In this document: positions 23,601 through 35,689 of the stretch, one piece after another
Layout of the letters: every line of letters starts with the position of its first letter
Position numbering within the stretch: position 1 is the stretch's first letter
Assembly: GCF_029407905.1 (NCBI RefSeq)
Contig: NW_026577903.1
Location: 868,001 to 932,000 of the forward strand
Reading direction: 5' to 3'
DNA length: 64,000 nucleotides
From: Bubalus kerabau
Lineage: Eukaryota; Chordata; Mammalia; Artiodactyla; Bovidae
Notes under the pieces: model-generated
Databases searched by the model: none
Seen by the model: only the letters and a program-made list of their open reading frames with translations
Told to the model about the DNA's origin: nothing
Translations under genes and position numbers: made by a program

Positions 23601-26600
23601 CGGGGCAAGGGGGAGCGCGTCATTGCTCTCCAGTCAGGGTAGGGGAATCGGGCCTCATGACGGGTTGAAAAAGGACTTTCGATGTCTTTCTAGGGTTGCG
23701 GCAGGAAACCCTGGGTTCCCTTGACTTGTGCCGGTGACCTCAGGGAGCTTCTCAGGTGCCTCTGAGAAGTCAGGGATACTGTGGACTTGGGAGAGGCCTC
23801 TCGGGACTCCTCTGGGTTTGGTGCAATGGAAGAGGGCCTCATCTCGAGTTGAGGCAGGAACCTCAGGGTTCTGCTCCTGACTTCCTGGAGCCGGATCTGA
23901 CTCAGATTGCAGGGTACCTGCTGAGTTTGCTCAGGAGTCAGGTCTCGTGTTCTGCGGAGGAATGGAACTCCGCTTACATCTCAAGTTGTTCAAGGATGAC
24001 ACCACTTTTCGTGATGTGTGTGGAACCTGCGGGTTTTTCGGAGATGCACGGGGGCGTCAGTGCTCCTTCCTGTTGTGCCTTCATCCACAGGGTTGCCTTC
24101 GAAGAGGTGTCCGGGCATCGGGATCTCCTCAAGTGCGGACCGGGAAATCGGGGTCTTTCAGCATGTTGCACCACCCACGAGGCTACGTCTCGAATTTCCT
24201 CGTGAGATCGGCCTCATCCTGAGGTGCGCAGGAAAGTCTGGGAACCCTTTCCAGACAAAGCAGGGGAATCGACCCTCCTTTCGGGATCAGGAGAAGAGAA
24301 AGGGCTCAGATGAAGTAGTGCCGGGAACCTCGGTGCTCCCCTTGAGTGAAACTGGTAAGTCGGGTAACTTTTCGGGTTGCATCAAGGGTGCCAAGTATCG
24401 TTTCGCACTTCAAGATGGAACCTGGGACTTCTCTTGAGACGCAGTAGTGGGCAAGGGCCTCATCTAGCGCTGACGGGGGACCCACGTGTTTTTTCTCGAG
24501 TTGCGGCCGGATTCTTGAGTTAGGAGGGGGAATACAGGTTTCCTCTTGTGTTGGCCCAGGGAAGTCCAATCTTCCATTCGAGTTGCAAGTGAGAGCTGGA
24601 GATTTCTCTTGAGTCACTGCAGGGCAAAATAGAGCTCATCTAGGCTTGTGTCCAGGACCGAATTTTTCTCTCCAGGGGCGACAGGGATCTCGGGGTTGCA
24701 TTCCAGACTCACCCGGGGAGTCAGGCCTCGTCTCGAAGGGAATGAATGGACTCCGCTCTCCTCTCGAGTCGCGACGGGTATCCCTTGGAGCCCAAGAGTG
24801 GCCTAAATGGAGTTAAGCCTCCTGTGGAGTTTGGAGAGAGGACTCGGGATTGCTCTCTAGGCCATGCAGGAAAAGAAGGCCCTCATCTCGCGATGACGGG
24901 GGCATCTCGTGGGTTTTCTCAAGGTGCAGTGCCTGGTTGGGGTTTCTCACGAGATAGGACGGGGAGCTCAGGGAGACTCCTGTGGTGCCACGGAAGTCAG
25001 GTCTCCATGGACGTGGCGAGGGGGAGCGCCTCATTGCTCTCAAGTCATGGTAGGGGAATCGAGCCTCAAGACGCTTCGAAGAAAAACTCTCGAGGTCTTT
25101 CTCGGGGTGTGGCAGGAAACCCTGGGTTCCCTCGACTTGTGCCCATAACCTCAGGGAGCTTAGCGGGGTTCCTCTGAGAAGTCAGGGATACTGTGGAATT
25201 GAGAGGGGCTTCTCGGGACTTCACAGGGACTGGTGCAATTGAAGAGGACCTAATCTCGGATTGAGGCAGTAATGTCAGGGTTCCTCTCCATTTCTGACTT
25301 GGATAGCAGGGTCCCTGCAGAGTTGGGACAGGAGAGTCAGACCTCATCTTGTGTGGAGTAATGGAACTCCGCTTGCCTCTCGAGTTGTTCACGGGATGAC
25401 AGGCCACCTCTGGAGTTGTATGTGGAACCTGCGGTTTTGGGGGACGATGCACAGGGGTGTCAGTGCCCCTTCGTTTTGTGCCTTCATCCACAGGGTTACC
25501 TTCGAAGAGGTGACCGGGCATCGGGATCTTATCAATAGCGGACCAGGAAATCGGGGTCTTTCAGCATGTGGCACAACACACGAGGCTACGTCTCGAATTC
25601 CCTCGTGAGACTGGCCTCATCCTGAGGTTCGCCGGGAAGTCTGGGAACCCCTTCCAGACAAAGCAGGGGAATCGACCCTCCTGTCGCCATCAGGAGGGGA
25701 GAAGAGGCTCAGCTGAAGCGGTGCTGGGAACCTTCGTGTTCTCCTCGAGTGAGACCGGGGTGTCAGGGAAATTTGGGGGTCGCATCAAGGGTGCCAAGTA
25801 CCGTTTCACACTTCAAGACGGAACATGGGACTTCCCTGGAGACGCTATAGCTGACAGGGGCCTCATATTTCGATGACGGAGGAACCACGTTGTTTTTCTC
25901 CAGTTGCCGCGGGATTCTCGAATTACAATGGGAATACAGGCTTCCTCTTGTGTTGGCCCAGGGAAGTCCAATCATCCATTCGAGTTGCGAGGGAGAGCTG
26001 GGGATTGCACTTGAGTCAATGCAGGACAAAAAAGCCTCATTTAGGCTTGTGTCCAGGACCGAGTTTTCCTCTACAGGGGCGACACGGATCTCGGGATCCC
26101 ATTCCAGACTCACCCAAGTAGACAGGCCTCGGCTCGAGGGGAAGCAACGGACTCCGCTCTCCTCTAGAGTAGCGACGTGTATCTCTTGGAGGCTACTGAG
26201 TGGCCTAAAGGGAGACAGGCCTCCAGTGGAGTTTGGAGAGTGGACTCGGGATTGCTCTCTAGGTCATGTAGGAAAAGAAGGCCCTCATCTTACGATGATG
26301 GGGGCGTCTCGTGAGTTTTCTCGAGCGGCGGTGCCAGTGTGGGGTTTTCATGAGGTAGGACGGGGAGCGCAGGGAGCCTCTCGGGTGGCGCCAGGGAAGT
26401 TAGGTTTCAATGGGCGTGGCGAGGGAAATGAGTCATTGCTCTCCAGTCATGGTAGGGTATCGGGCCTCAAGACGCGGTAAAGAAGGACTCTCGAGGTCTT
26501 TCTCAGAATGCAGCAGGAAACCCTGGGTTCACTCGACTTGTGCCAGTGACCGCAGAGAGCTTCTGAGGGTGCCTCTGAGAAGTCAGGGATACTGTGGAGT

Positions 26601-26880
26601 TGGGAGGGGCCTCTCGGGACTCCACTGGGTATGGCGCAATGGAAGAGGGCCTCATTTCGAGTTGATGCAGGAACGTCAGGTTTCATCTACATTTCTGACT
26701 CCGATCGCACGGTCCCTGCAGAGTTGGGAAAGGAGAGTCAGGCCTTCTCTTGTGTGCAGGGACGGAACTCCGCATGCCTCTCTAGTTCTTCAAGGGATGA
26801 CAGGACACTTGTCGATCTGTGTTTGGAATCTGCGTGTTTTTCCGTACTATGCATGGGGATGTCAGTACCCCTTCGTGTTG

Positions 26881-28690
26881 TGCATTCATCCACAGGTTTG
26901 CTTTCGAAGAGGTGCCCGGGCATCGGGTTCTTATTAAGAGCGCACCGGGAAATCGGGGTCTTTCCGCATGTGGCACCACCCACCAGGCTACGTCTCGAAT
27001 TTCCTAGTGAGACCGGCCTCATCCTGAGGTGCGCCGGGAAGGTCGGAACCCCTTGCAGACAAAGCAGGGGAATCGACCCTCCTGTCTCGATCAGGAGGGG
27101 AGAAGGGGCACAGATGAGGTGATGCCGGGAACCTCGGTGTTCCCCTCCAGTGAGACCAGTGTGTTGGGGAACTTTTGGGGTCGCATCAAAGGTGCCAAGT
27201 ACCGTATCGCACTTCAAGATGGAACGTAAGACTTCTTTTGAGACGCTGTAGCGGCAATGGCCGCATCTTGCGATGAAGAGGGAACGACGTGGTTTTTCTC
27301 GAGTTGTGGCGGGATTCTTGAGTTACAACGGGAAATTCAGGCTTCCTCTTCTGTTGGCCCAGGGAAGTCCAGTCTTCCATTCGAGTTTCGAGGGAGAGTT
27401 GGGGATTGCTCTCGAGTCACTGCAGGAAAAAAGAGACCTCATCTAGGCTTGTGTCCAGGACCTAATGTTTCTCTCCAGGGGCGACAGGGATCTCTGGTTC
27501 GTATATCAGACTCACCCGAGGAGTCAGGCCTCGCCTCGTGGGGAAGGAAAAGACTCCGCTCTCCTCTCGAGTCGCGACGGGTATGTCTTGGAGTCCACTG
27601 AGTGACCAAAATGGAGTCAAGCCTACTGTGGAGTTTGGAGAGAGGACTCGGGATTGCTCTCCAGGCCGTGCTAGAAAAGAAGGCCGTCATGTCGCGAAAA
27701 CGGGGGCGTCTCGTGGGTTTTCTCTATCTGCGGCGCCAGTGTGGGGTTTCTCATGAGGTATGATGGGGAGCTCAGGGAGCCTCTTGTGTGGCGCCAGGGA
27801 AGTCAGGGCTTCATGAGTGTAGCAGAGGGAGTGCGTCATTGCCCTCGAGTCATGGTAGGGGAATCAGGCCTCAAAGCGTGTTGAAGAAGGACTCTTGAGT
27901 TCTTTCTATGGTGGCGGCAGTAAACCCTGGGTTCACTCGAATTGCGCTGGTGACCTCAGGGAGCTTCTCAGGGTGCCTCTGAGAAGTCAGGGATACTGTG
28001 GAGCTGGGACGCGTCTCTTGGGACTCCACTGGGTTTCGTGCAATGGAAGAGGTCCTAATCTCGAGTGGAGGCAGGAACCTCAGCGTTCCTCTCGTGACTT
28101 CACTGGCGCTGGTCTGATTCGGATGGCAAAGTCCCTGCAGAGTTGGGACAGGAGAGTCAGGCCTCGTCTTGTGTAGAGGAATGAAACCCCACTTGCCTCT
28201 CGAGTTCTTCAGGGGTGACAAGCCACTTGTTGAGCTGTATGTAGAACCTGCGGGTTTTTCCAGACGATGCACGAGGGTGTCAGTGCCCCTTTGTGTTGTG
28301 CCTTCATCCACAGGGTTGCCTTCGAAGAGGTGTCCAGGCATCGGGTTCTTATCAAGAGCATACCGGGAAATCATAGTCTTTTGGCATGTGGCACCACCCG
28401 CGAGCTACGTCTCGAATTTCCTCGTGAGACCGGCCTCATCCTGAAGTGCCCCGTGATGGTCGGGAACCCCTTACAAACAAAGCAGGGGAAGTGACCCTCC
28501 TATCTCGAACAGGAGGGGAGAAGGGGCTCAGATAAACAGGTGCCGGGAACCTCGGTGTTCACCTCGAGTGAGACTGATATTTCGGGGAAATTTTGGGGTC
28601 ACATCAAGGGTGTCAAGTATCGTTTCGCACTTCAAGACGGAACGTGGGACTTTTCTTGAGAAGCTGTAGCGGGCAAGGGCCTCATCTTGC
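26881..28690 (+). repeat. Long-range duplicated satellite segment, copy 2 (partner 1-1810)
   Basis: This is the second copy of the 1-1810 lineage. After 28690 it continues as type 1 (cgatgacaagggaacc), whereas copy 1 changes to type 2, so one copy has recombined at that point. Confidence 0.85.
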
Positions 28691-31600
28691 GATGACAAGG
28701 GAACCAAGTGCTTTTTCTCGAGTTGCGGCGGGATTCTCGAGTTACGAAGGGGAATTCAGGCTTCCTCTTGTGTTGGCCCAGGGAAGTCCAATCTTCCATT
28801 CGAGTTGTTAGGGAGAGCGGGGGATTGCTCTCGAGTTACAGAAGGGCAAAAGAGACCTCATCTAGGCTTGTTTCCAGGACCTAATGTTCCTCTCCAGGGG
28901 AGATAGGGATCTCGGGGTTGCATCCCAGACCCACCTGGTGAGTCAGGCCTTGTCTCGAGGGGAAGCAAAGGACTCCATTCTCCTCTCGAGTCGCAACGGG
29001 TATCTCTTGGAGCCCACTAAGTGGCCTAAAGGGAGTCAAGCCTCCTGTGGAGTTTGGAAAGAGGATTCGGGATTCCTCTCCAGGCCATGCAGGAAAAGAA
29101 GGCCCTCATCTCGCGATGACAGGGGCGTATGGTGAGTTTTCTCAAGCTGCGGCGTCAGTGTGGGGTTTCTCACGAGGTACGACAGGGAGCTCAGGGAGCC
29201 TCTCTTATGGCGCCAGGGAAGTCAGGTCTCCATGTGTGTGGCGAGAGGGTGCGTGTCATTTCTATAGAGCCATGGAAGCAGATTCGGGCTTCAAGACACG
29301 TTGAAGTAGGACTCTCGAGGTCTTTTTCGCATTGTGGCAGGAAACCCTGTGTTCCCTCGACATGTGCCGGTGACCTCATGGAGCTTCTCCGGGTGCCTCT
29401 GAGAAGTCAGGGGTACTGTGGAGTTGGGAGGGGCCTCTCTGGACTCCAGTGGGTTTGGTGCAATGGATGAGAGCCTCATCTCGAGTGGAGGCAGGAACCT
29501 CATGTTTCCTCTCCTGGGTTTCCTGTCGCTGGTACTGACTCGGATCGCAGTTTCCCTGCAGAGTTGGTACAGAAAATCAGGTCTCGTCTTGTGTGGAGGA
29601 ATGGAACTCCACTTGCCTCTCGAGTTGTTCACGGGGTGACAGACCACTTGTCGAACTGTGTTTGTAACCTGCGGGTTTTTCTGGACGATGCACGGGGGTG
29701 TCAGTGCCCCTTCGTGTTGTGCTTTCATCCACAGGTTTTCCTTCGTAAAGGTGTCAGGGCATCACGTTCTTATCAAGAGCAGACCGGGAAATCGGGGTCT
29801 TTCGCTTGTGGCACCACTCACGAGGCTATGTCTCGAATTTCCTCGTGAGACCTGCCTCATCCTTAGGCGCGCCGGAAAGGTCGGGAACCCCTTCCAGACA
29901 TAGCAGGGGAATCGACACTCCTGTCTCGATCACGAGGGGAGAAGGAGCTCAAATGAAGTGGTTCCGGGAACCTCGGTGTTCCTTTCGAGTGAGACCGGTA
30001 TGTCGGGGAATTTTGAGATTGCATCAAGGGTGCCAAATACCGTTTCGCACTTCAAGACAGAACGTGGGACTTCTCTTGAGTCGCTGTAGTGGGCAAGGGC
30101 CTCATCTAGCGCTGATGGGGGAACCACGTGGATTTTCTCGAGTTTCGGTGGGATTCTCGAGTTACGGTGTCGAATTCAGGCTTCCAATTGTATTGGCCCA
30201 GGGAAGTCCAATCTTCCATTTGATTTGCGAGGGAGAGCTGGCGATTGCTCCCTAGTAACTGCAGTGCAAAATAGACCTCATCTAGGCTTGTGTCCAGGAC
30301 CGAATTTTCCTCTCCACGTGCGACAGGAACTCGGGGTTGCATTCCAGACTCACACGGGTAGTCAGGCCTCGTCTCGAGGGGAAGCAAAGGACTCCGCTCT
30401 CCCTTCAAGTCCTGACAGGTATCTCTTGGAGCCAACTGAGAGGCCTAAAGAGAGTCAAGCCTCCTGTGGAGTCTGGAGAGAGGACTCGGTTTTGCTCTCC
30501 ATGCCAGGCAGGAAAGAAGTCTCTCATCTCGTGATGACGGGGGCGTATCGTGGGTTTTCTCGAGCTGCGGTGCCTGAATGGGGTTTCCGAAGAGGTACGA
30601 CGGGGAGCTCAGGGAGACTCTCTTCAGGCGTCAGGGAAGTCAGGTCTCCATGCGCATGGCGATGGGGAGCGGGTCTTTGCTCTCGAGTCATGGTAGGGGA
30701 ATCGGGCCTCAAGACGCGCCAAAGGACTCTCAAGGTCTTTCTCGGGTCGCAGCAGGAAACCCTGTGTTCCCTCGACTTGTGCCGGTGACCTCAGGTAGAT
30801 TCTCAAGGTGCCTCTGAGAATTCAGGGATACTGTGGAGTTGGGAGGGGCCTCTCGCGACTCATCTGGGTTTGGTGCAATGGAAGAGGGCCTCATCTCGAG
30901 TTGAGGCAGGAACCTCAGGTTTCCTCTCCATTTCTGACTCGGATGGCAGGGTCCCTGAAGAGTTGGGACAGGAGAGTCAGGCCTCGTCTTGTGTGGAGGA
31001 AACGAACTCTGCTTGCCTATCGAGTTGTTCATGGGGTGACATTCCACTTGTCGAGCTGTGTGTAGAACCTGCGTGTTTTTCTGTACGATGCACGGGAGTT
31101 TTAGTAACCCTTCTGTTGTGCCTTCATCCACAGGGTTGCCTTCGAAGTGGTGTCCGGGCATCGGGTTCTTATCCAGAGTGGACCGAACAATCGGGGTCTT
31201 TTGGCATGTGGCACCACCCACGAGGCTACGTCTCGAATTTCCTCCTGAGAAAGGCCTCATCCTTAGGTGCGCCAGGATGGGCGGGAACTCCTTCCAGGCA
31301 AAGCAGGGGAATTTACCCTCCTGTCGTGATCAGGAGGGGAGAAAGTGATCAGATGAAGTGGTGCCGGGAACTTCGGTGTTCCCCTCGGTTAGAACTGTGT
31401 GTCGGGGAACTTTTGGGGTTACATCAAGGGTGAAAAGTAGCATTTCGCACTTCAAGACGGAACGTGGGACTTCACTTGAGACGCTGTAGCGGGCCAGGGC
31501 CTCATCTTGGGATGACGAGTGAACCACGTGGTTTTTCTCGCATTGCGGCGGGAGTCTCGAGTTTCGACGGGGGATTCAGATTTCCTCCTGTGTTGGCCCA

Positions 31601-34600
31601 TGGAAGTCCAATCTTTCATTCGAGTTTCGAGGGTGAGCTGGGATCCCACTCGAGTCACTGCGGGGCAAAATAGACCATATCTAGGCTTGTGTCCAGGACC
31701 GAATATTCCTCTCCAGGGGTGACAGGGATCTCGGGGTGGCATTTCAGACTCACCCGGGAAGTCCGGCCTTGTTTCTAGGGGAAGCAAAGTACTCCTGTTT
31801 CCTCTCGAGTCGCGACGGGTACCTATTGAGCGCACTGAGTAGCCTTAGTGAGTCAAGCCTCCCGTGGAGTTTGGAGAGACGACTCGGGATTGCCCTCCAG
31901 GCCATGCAGTTAATGATGGCCCTCATCTCACTATAACGGGGGCATCTCGTGGGTTTTCTCGAGCTGCGGCGCCAGTGTGGGGTTTCTCACGAGGTACGAC
32001 GGGGACCTCAGGGAGCCTCTCGTGAGGTGCCAGGGAAGTTAAGTCTCCATGCGCATGGGTACTGGGAGCGCTTCATTGCTCTTGAGACATGGTAGGGGAA
32101 TCGGGCCTCAAGATGCATCAAAGAAGGACTATCCAATCTTTCTCGGGTTGCGGCAGGAAACCCTGGGTTCCATCAACTTGTGCCGGAGATCTCAGGGAGC
32201 TTGTCAGGGTGCCTCTGAGAAGTCAGGGACACTGTGGGTTGGAGGGACCTCTCGGGACTCCAGTGGTTTTGGTGCTATGGAAGAGGGCCTCATCTTGAGT
32301 TGAGGCAGGAACCTCAGGGTTCCTCTCCATTTCTGATTCGGATTGAAGGGTCCCAGCAGATTTGGGACAGGAGAGTCAGGCCTCGTCCTGTGTGGAGAAT
32401 GGAACTCAGCTTGCCTCTCGAGTTGTGCACGGGGTGACAGACCACGTGTCGAGCTGTGTGTGGAACCTGTAGGTTTTTCCGGACGGTGCACGGGTGTGTC
32501 TGTGCCCCTTCGTGTTGTGCCTTCATCCACAGGGTTGCCTTCTAAGGGGTGTCCAGGCATCGGGTTCTTATCAACAGCGGGCCGGGCAATCGGAGTCTTT
32601 CGGCATGTGGCACCACCCACGAGGCTACGTCTCGAACTTCCTCATGAGACCGGCATCATCCTGAGGTGTGCCGTTAAGGTCGGGAAACCCTTGCAGACAA
32701 AGCAGGGGAATCGACCCTCCTGTCGTGATCAGGAGGGGAGAAGGCGTTCAAAAGAAATGGTGCCGGGAACTTCGGTGTTCCCCTCAAGTGAGACCGGTAT
32801 GTTGGGGAACTTTTGGGGTCGCATCAAGGGTGCCAAATACTGTTTCGCACTTCAAGATGGAACGTGGGACTACTCTTGAGACGCTGTAGCGGGAAAGTGA
32901 CTCATATTGCGATGATGGGGCAACCACTTGGTTTTTCTCGAGTTACGGCGGGATTCTCGAGTAACGACGGGGATTTCAGGCTTCCTCTTGTGTTGTCCCA
33001 GGGAAGTCCAATCTTCAATTCGAGTTGCGAGGGAGAGCTGGGGATTGCGCACGAGTCACTGTAGGGAAAAAGAGACCTCATCTTGGCTTGTGTCCAGGAT
33101 CTAATGTTCCTCTCCAGGGGCGACAGGGATCTCGGGGTTGCATTCCAGACTCACCCGGGGAGTCAGGCCTCGTCTCGAGGGGAAGCAAATGACTCCACTC
33201 TCCTCTCGAGTCGCGACGGATATCTCTTGGAGCCCACTGAGTGGCCTACAGGGAGCCAAGCTTCCTGTGGATTTTGGAGAGAGGACTCGGTATTGCTCTC
33301 CAGGCCATGCAGAAAAAGAAGGCCCTCATCTCGCGATGACAGGGGCATCTCGTGGGTTTTCTCGAGCTGAGGCACAAGTGTGGTGTTTCCCACGTGGTAA
33401 GGCTGGGAGCTCAGGGAGCATCTTGTGCGGCGCCAGGGAAGTCAGGTCTCCATGCGCGTGGCGAGGGGGAGTGCGTCATTGCTCTCTTGTCACGATAGGG
33501 GATTTGGACCTCAAGACGCATTGAAGAAGGACTCTCAAGGTCTTTCTCAGGTTGTGGCAGGAAACCATGGGTTCCCTCGACTCATGCATGTTACGTCAGG
33601 GAGCTTCTCAGGTGCCTCTGTGAAATCAGGGATACTGTGGAGTTGGGAGTGACCTCTCGGAACTCCACTGGGTTTGGTGAAATGGAAAAAGGCATCATCT
33701 TTAGATAAAGCAGGAACATCAGGTTTCCTCTTCATTTCTGCCTCGGATCACATGTTCCTGCAGAGTTGGGAGAGGAGAGTCAGGACTCATCTTGTGTGGA
33801 GGAATGGAAACCCGCTTGCATCTCGAGTTGTTCACGGGGTGACAGGCCTCTTGTAGAGCTGTATGTGGAACCTGTGGGTTTTTCTGGACGATGCACAGGG
33901 GTGTCAGTGCCCCTTTTGTTGTACCTTCATCCACAGGGTTGTCTTCAAAGAGGTGTCTGGTCATCGGGTTCTTCTCAAGAGTGTACTGGGAAATCGGGGT
34001 CTTTCGGCATGTGGCACCCCCCACGAGGCCACGTCTCGAAATTTCCCATGAGTCCGGCTTCATCCTGAGGTGCGCCGTGAATGTCGGGAACCCCTTTAAG
34101 TCAAAGCAGGGGAATCCACCCTCTTGTCGCTATCAGGAGGGGAGAAGGGGCTCAAAAGAAGTGGTGCCGGGAACCTCGGTGTTCCCCTCAAATGAAACCG
34201 GTGTGTCGGGGAACATTTGGGGTCGCATTAAGGGTGCCAAGTAACGTTTCGCACTTCAACACGGAACGTGGGACTTCTCTTGAGACGCTGTAGTGAGCAC
34301 GGGCCCCATCTTGTGATGACGGGGGAACCACGTGGTTTTTCTCGAGTTGCGGCAGGGAATTCAGGCTTCCTCTTGTGTTGGCCCAGGGAAGTCCAAATTT
34401 CCATACGAGTTGAGAGCTAGAGCTGGGGGTTGGCTCGAGTTATTGCAGGGCAAAAGAGACCTCATCTAGCCTTGTGTCTAGGACCTAATGTTCCTTTCAA
34501 GGGGCAACAGGGATCTCGGAGTTGCATTCCAGATCCTCCCGAGGAGTCAGGCCTCTTCAAGAGGGTAATGAATGGACTCCCCTCTCCTCTTGAGTCGCGA

Positions 34601-35059
34601 CGGGTATCTCTTAGAGCCCATTGTGTGGCCTAAAGGGAGTCAAGCCTCCTGTGGAGATTGGAGAGAGGACTCGGGATTGCTCTCCAGGCCATGCAGGAAA
34701 AGAAGGCCCTCATATCGTGATGACAGGGGCGTCTTGTGCATTTTCTCGAGGTGCGGTGCCAGGATGGGGTTTCTCACAAGATACGATGGGGAGCTCAGGG
34801 AGTCTCTTGTGTGGTGACAGGAAAGTCAGGTCTCCATGCACGTGTGGAGGGGGAGCGCGTCATTGCTCTCGAGTCATGGTAGGGGAATCGGGCCTCAAGA
34901 GGCGTTGAAGAACGACTCTCAAGGTCTTTCTCCGGTTGCGGCAGGAAACCCTGGTTTTTCTCGACTTGTGCCGGTGACCTCAGGGAGCTTAACATGGTGC
35001 CTCTGAGAAGTCAGGGATTCTGTGGAGTTGGGAGGGGCCACTCGGGACACCACTGGGTG

Positions 35060-35650
35060 TGGTATAATGCAAGAGGGCCTCATCTCGTGTTGAGGAAGGA
35101 ACCTCAGGGTTCCTCTCCATTTCAGACTCCGATCTCAGGATTCCTGCAGAGTTGGGACAGGAGAGTCAGGCCTCTTATTCTGTGGAGAAATGAAACTTAG
35201 CTTGCCTCTCGAGTTGTTCACGAGGTAACAGATCACTTGTCGAGCTGTATGTGTAACCTGCAGAATTTTCCAAAAGATGCATGGTTGTGCAGGGCCCCTC
35301 CTTATTGTGCCTTCATCCAACGGGATGCATTCGAAGAAGTGTATGAGCATCGGGTTCTTATTAATAGCGGACCAGGAAATGGGGTCTTTCCGCATGTGGC
35401 ACCACCCACGAGGATACATCTCCAATTTCCTCGTGAGACCGGCCTCATTCTGAGGTGCGCTGGGAAGATTGGTAACACCTTCCAGACAAAGCAGGAGAAT
35501 CGACACTCCTGTTGCAATCAGGAGGGGAGAAGGGGCTCAAATGATGTGGTGTGGGGAACATGGGTGTTCCCCTCGAGTGAGGCATGTATGTTGGGGAACT
35601 TTGCGGGTGCCATCATGGGTGCAGAGTACCATTTTGCACTTCAGTAGGTA
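35060..35650 (+). repeat. Duplicated satellite segment, copy 1 (partner 47290-47880)
   Basis: Private variants 'gtgtggtataat', 'gacaaagcaggagaatcg', 'gggaacatgggtgttccc' and 'gtgccatcatgggtg' recur at 47290-47880 (offset about 12,232). The middle, 35160-35310, does not match the partner, which carries sequence of another origin there. Confidence 0.8.
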
Positions 35651-35689
35651 CGTGGGACTTCTTTTGAGATGCTGTGGCGGGCAAGGGGC

